In this document: positions 6,964 to 9,024 of the stretch, one piece after another
Numbering within the stretch: the stretch's first letter is position 1
Layout of the letters: each line of letters opens with the position of its first letter
DNA from: an uncultured Thermoleophilia bacterium
GTDB taxonomy: Bacteria; Actinomycetota; Thermoleophilia; UBA2241
Length of the DNA stretch: 9,024 nt
Assembly: GCA_903921965.1 (NCBI GenBank)
Contig: CAIXSE010000108.1
Span: 1 to 9,024 of the forward strand
Direction of reading: 5' to 3'
The notes under the pieces: generated by a model
Told to the model about the DNA's origin: nothing
Databases searched by the model: none
The model's input: the letters and a program-made list of their open reading frames with translations, nothing else
Translations under genes and position numbers: made by a program

Positions 6964-7194
6964 TCACAGTCTCGCCGCCCGCACCCGTCGCGTCGCCGGC
7001 CGGCGTCGTCATCGCCCATCCGGCCGCGTCCGGCCGTCGCCGTCTCGCAGACCCCGGCGTCGCGGGTCGACGGTCCCCAGACGGCAGCTGTGGGTCCCTC
7101 GGACACTTCGCCCGGGAGTCCGCGCACGGCACCGGAGCACCCTGGGACGGCGCCCGGCGTTCGGGTACGGCGCACGATCACCTCGCACCGGAGA

Positions 7195-7212
7195 CACGAA
7201 CACGTGTTCGTG
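7195..7212. promoter_or_regulatory. 18-base perfect palindrome containing a LexA (SOS) box
   Basis: CACGAACACGTGTTCGTG is its own reverse complement. Its core CGAAC-ACGT-GTTCG (7197-7210) matches exactly the LexA/DinR operator of Gram-positive bacteria and actinobacteria (CGAAC, four bases, GTTCG). No gene starts nearby: the apt gene ends at 7325 and points toward the site, and the Nudix gene ended about 500 bases to the left. It may control an unannotated short transcript, mark an RNA hairpin (7-bp stem, ACGT loop) in the apt 3' region, or be a chance palindrome. Confidence 0.5.
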
Positions 7213-7234
7213 CGGCACGTTCGACGTTGGAGAC

Positions 7235-7273
7235 GCGGAGGGCCGCCTCACCTCTCGGCGGGCGGCCCTCCGC
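7235..7273 (-). terminator. Probable transcription terminator stem downstream of apt
   Basis: GCGGAGGGCCGCC (7235-7247) and GGCGGCCCTCCGC (7261-7273) form a perfect 13-bp stem with a 13-base loop, starting 52 bases beyond the apt stop codon on the minus strand. A weaker set of pairings (CCGCGGG 7281-7287 with CCCGCGG 7316-7322, enclosing the palindrome 7299-7308) lies between it and apt. There is no U-tract, which is common for terminators in GC-rich actinobacteria. Rho may also act here. Confidence 0.6.
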
Positions 7274-7324
7274 CGACTCGCCGCGGGTCCTGCCGTGCGC
7301 GGGCCCGCCCCGAACCCCGCGGTC

Positions 7325-7852
7325 TCAGTACGTGATCAGGCTGAAGACGTCGTAGCCTTCGAGCTTCTCGCGCCCGCCGAGGGCGCCGAGCTCGATGATG
7401 AAGGCGACGCCCACGACTTTGCCGCCGAGCTTCTCGACGAGCTCGATCTTGGCCCTGGCCGTGCCGCCCGTGGCCAGGAGGTCGTCGTGCACGAGCACGT
7501 TCTGGCCCGGCTTGATGGCGTCGGCGTGCACCTCGAGCTTGTCGGTGCCGTACTCGAGCGCGTACTCGGCCGAGACGGTGTCGTGCGGCAGCTTGCCCGG
7601 CTTGCGCGCGCAGACGAAGCCGGCGCCGAGGCCGTAGGCGACGGCGGCGCCGAGGATGAACCCCCGCGCCTCGGCCCCCATGACCACGTCGACGTGCTTG
7701 CCCACCCCGTACTCGACCAGCCGGTCGACGGCCTCGTGCAACGCCCTGGGCTCCTGCAGCAGCGGCATGATGTCGCGGAACAGGATCCCCTCCTTGGGGA
7801 AATCCGGGATGTCGCGCACGTGCGAGCTGAGGTCGATACCGGGGTCGGTCAT
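7325..7852 (-). CDS. apt: Adenine phosphoribosyltransferase
   Basis: Apt salvages adenine by joining it to PRPP to give AMP. The 175-residue length is typical. Visible motifs are IPDFPKEGILFRDI (residues 15-28), which opens most Apt proteins; GAEARGFILG (59-68); the flexible-loop region ARKPGKLP (82-89); and the PRPP-binding loop VLVHDDLLATGGTA (119-132). The ATG at 7850-7852 is preceded by GAAGGAG on the minus strand, five bases away, an unusually clear ribosome binding site for this window. It lies 20 bases downstream of ftsR on the same strand and is probably the last gene of the garA-like/ftsR/apt operon, with terminator-like stems beyond its end. Confidence 0.95.
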   Translation of the reverse strand: MTDPGIDLSSHVRDIPDFPKEGILFRDIMPLLQEPRALHEAVDRLVEYGVGKHVDVVMGAEARGFILGAAVAYGLGAGFVCARKPGKLPHDTVSAEYALEYGTDKLEVHADAIKPGQNVLVHDDLLATGGTARAKIELVEKLGGKVVGVAFIIELGALGGREKLEGYDVFSLITY

Positions 7853-7872
7853 GGAGGCTCCTTCGGGGGGTG

Positions 7873-8604
7873 TCAGCGGCCGGTGCGGCCGCCGCTGAGC
7901 CGCCGCAGGCCACGGGCCAGCAGCAGCTGGCGAAGCTGGGTGGTGGCCTGGACGATGTCGTCGAGCTGGTCCAGGCCTTCGCGCCGCCTCTCGGGCCGCG
8001 CGGAGCCGAGCGCCGGCAGGAGGACCTGCTCGATGAGGCCGATCTCGCGGTCGACGGCGCTCTTGACGATGCGCAGGTTCTTGGGCCGCAGCCCCAGCTG
8101 GGCCAGCTGGGCGGCGGCGCCCACGATGCCCGCGTCGGTCTCGGTATAGCGGCGCACCCCGCTGACCTGGCGGGCGTGGACGAGCTCGAACTCCTCGAGC
8201 TCGGACAGCAGCCCGCTGTCGGCCCCGGTCATCGCGAGGATCTCCTCGGCCGTGAACTCGCGCTCGTCGGCCGACGGCACGAGGTCGGCCTTGCGCAGCG
8301 TGGGCCGCGAGGACGGCAGCGGGTTCGCCGGGCTGCGTTCGAGCTCCCGGCGGATGACCTTGAGCGGCAGGTACTCGTCGCGCTGCATGGCGAGCACGCG
8401 CACGAGCCGCTTGAAGTCGTCCTGCGAGTACAGACGGTAGCCCGCCTTGGTGCGGCGCGGCGTGACGAGGCCCTGCTCCTCGAGGTAGCGCAGCTTGCTC
8501 ACGCTGATGTCGGGGAACTCCCCGCGCAGCCGCTCGACGACCGAGCCGATGGTGAGGAGCTTCTCTTCCCCGACGTCGAACAGGAGCTCGGCGGGGTCGC
8601 TCAT
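7873..8604 (-). CDS. ftsR: MerR-family transcriptional regulator FtsR (Rv1828-like)
   Basis: The 243-residue protein starts with a MerR-type winged helix: LTIGSVVERLRGEFPDISVSK (about 17-37), RYLEEQGLVTPRRTKAGYRLYS (39-60) and AMQRDEYLPLKVIRRELE. This arrangement, including the DEYLPLKVIR segment, matches the mycobacterial Rv1828/FtsR family, which has a second C-terminal domain and was shown in corynebacteria to activate ftsZ transcription. No metal-sensing cysteines are present. The ATG at 8602-8604 overlaps the upstream FHA gene stop as ATGA, and the frame open further upstream is only a shadow of that gene. The Rv1827 (garA)-Rv1828 order of Mycobacterium is conserved here. No separate ribosome binding site is evident, implying coupled translation. 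Confidence 0.9.
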   Translation of the reverse strand: MSDPAELLFDVGEEKLLTIGSVVERLRGEFPDISVSKLRYLEEQGLVTPRRTKAGYRLYSQDDFKRLVRVLAMQRDEYLPLKVIRRELERSPANPLPSSRPTLRKADLVPSADEREFTAEEILAMTGADSGLLSELEEFELVHARQVSGVRRYTETDAGIVGAAAQLAQLGLRPKNLRIVKSAVDREIGLIEQVLLPALGSARPERRREGLDQLDDIVQATTQLRQLLLARGLRRLSGGRTGR

Positions 8605-9024
8605 TGCGGCACGATGAACGTGAGCTTGTACTTGCCGATCTGGATCTCGTCGCCGTCGGAGAGGACGGTGCGGTCGCCGCGTCTGCGATTGACGTAGGTG
8701 CCGTTGAGGCTGCCCTCGTCGACGATGACCCACGAGTCGCCCTCGCGCAAGCACACGGCGTGGTTGCGCGAGACCGTGACGTCGTCGAGGAAGATGGCGG
8801 CGTCGGGGTGGCGGCCGATGGCGACGCGGTCGCCGCGCAGGACGTACGTCTCGCCGGCGCGCCCGCCGCCGCTGCGGATGACCAGGCAGGCGTCGTCGCC
8901 GGCCACGCAGGCGAGGGGGTCGGTGGCGCCGTCCTCCTCCCCGGGGATGAAGCTCAGCGTGGTGGCGGACTCAGGCTGGTCGGCGATGAGGCTGGCGCCG
9001 CAGCGGACGCAGAAGCTGGCTCCC
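8601..9024 (-). CDS. GarA-like zinc-ribbon/FHA domain protein, 5' partial
   Basis: About 140 residues are visible; the N-terminus lies beyond the right edge. The visible part begins with FCVRCGASL, which looks like the second CxxC half of a zinc ribbon whose first half is outside the window. A linker with a TTLSF threonine pair follows, then an FHA domain: VAIGRHPDAAIFLDD, VSRNHA and DEGSLNGTYVN, containing the Arg, Ser-Arg-x-His and Asn-Gly residues that bind phosphothreonine peptides. GarA/OdhI proteins carry a Thr-Thr motif ahead of the FHA domain that is phosphorylated by Ser/Thr kinases and then folds back onto it, controlling 2-oxoglutarate/glutamate metabolism. The zinc ribbon is an addition compared with mycobacterial GarA. 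A GTG at 8904-8906 could be read as the start but would delete the TT motif and ribbon, so I reject it. Confidence 0.85.
   Translation of the reverse strand, partial: GASFCVRCGASLIADQPESATTLSFIPGEEDGATDPLACVAGDDACLVIRSGGGRAGETYVLRGDRVAIGRHPDAAIFLDDVTVSRNHAVCLREGDSWVIVDEGSLNGTYVNRRRGDRTVLSDGDEIQIGKYKLTFIVPQ

Larger units (their letters stand above)
6701..7324. other. 624-base convergent intergenic region without a credible protein gene
   Basis: This gap separates the + strand Nudix gene from the - strand apt gene. Open frames on both strands give arginine-rich, compositionally odd peptides with no recognisable motif and no good ribosome binding site, so I call no CDS here. I see no tRNA, tmRNA, SRP or RNase P signature. 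What stands out is structure: a dif-like site (6732-6759), a 50-base hairpin (6914-6963), an 18-base palindrome with a LexA-box match (7195-7212), a 13-bp stem near apt (7235-7273), and further perfect palindromes at 6705-6716, 6786-6797, 6901-6910, 6994-7005 and 7299-7308. A structured noncoding RNA cannot be excluded. Confidence 0.7.

Noticed and set aside
6630..7181. Minus-strand frame of 183 codons in the convergent gap
   Set aside because: It overlaps the Nudix C-terminus, lacks a ribosome binding site and motifs, and covers the large hairpin and palindromes, so a protein is unlikely.
7009..7251. Short minus-strand frame of 80 codons starting beside the SOS-like palindrome
   Set aside because: Its start lies inside the apt terminator stem and part of its peptide is just the translation of the palindrome; no coding signal supports it.
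6878..8149. 423-codon plus-strand frame covering the gap and apt
   Set aside because: Its second half is antisense to apt and ftsR and its first half is an Arg-rich translation of the noncoding gap.
8601..8906. GTG at 8904-8906 as the start of a 101-residue FHA protein
   Set aside because: The same frame continues to the window edge with a CxxC zinc-ribbon half and a TT motif typical of GarA-like proteins, so the true start is beyond the window.

Overview
This 9-kb window comes from a very GC-rich chromosome. It is packed with conserved housekeeping genes that often overlap by 4 bases (ATGA or GTGA). Three gene sets together suggest an actinobacterium, and more specifically an anaerobic lineage such as Coriobacteriia/OPB41-like organisms: a GarA-like zinc-ribbon/FHA protein beside a MerR-family FtsR homologue, the single-step LL-diaminopimelate aminotransferase (DapL) route to diaminopimelate, and MEMO/LigB-AMMECR1 genes typical of anaerobes and archaea. 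The lineage is an inference from gene content; no 16S or marker tree was available.

Left arm, positions 1-6700, all genes on the + strand. A 5'-truncated LigB/MEMO-type protein is followed by AMMECR1 (4-base overlap) and miaA (4-base overlap), forming one translationally coupled run. An extended -10 motif sits on the miaA stop codon and may start a second unit, dapF-dapL, which encodes the last two steps from tetrahydrodipicolinate to meso-diaminopimelate. After a 76-base structured gap come hflX and dut (4-base overlap). A clear TTGACT-18-TAGGCT promoter then drives a Nudix hydrolase gene.

Middle, positions 6701-7324. This 624-base convergent gap has no credible protein gene. It holds an AT-rich 28-base sequence that looks like a Xer recombination site (dif), a 50-base near-perfect hairpin, an 18-base perfect palindrome containing an exact match to the Gram-positive/actinobacterial LexA (SOS) box, a 13-bp stem beyond the apt stop codon, and several shorter perfect palindromes. 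Gene direction switches at this gap, as expected if it is the replication terminus.

Right arm, positions 7325-9024, all genes on the - strand. A GarA-like zinc-ribbon/FHA protein (5' end outside the window), ftsR (4-base overlap) and apt (20-base gap) form an apparent operon. It pairs a phosphoprotein switch and a cell-division regulator with adenine salvage.

The most interesting region is the central gap: a candidate chromosome-dimer resolution site beside an SOS-box palindrome and long hairpins. Most other findings are small departures within familiar genes.
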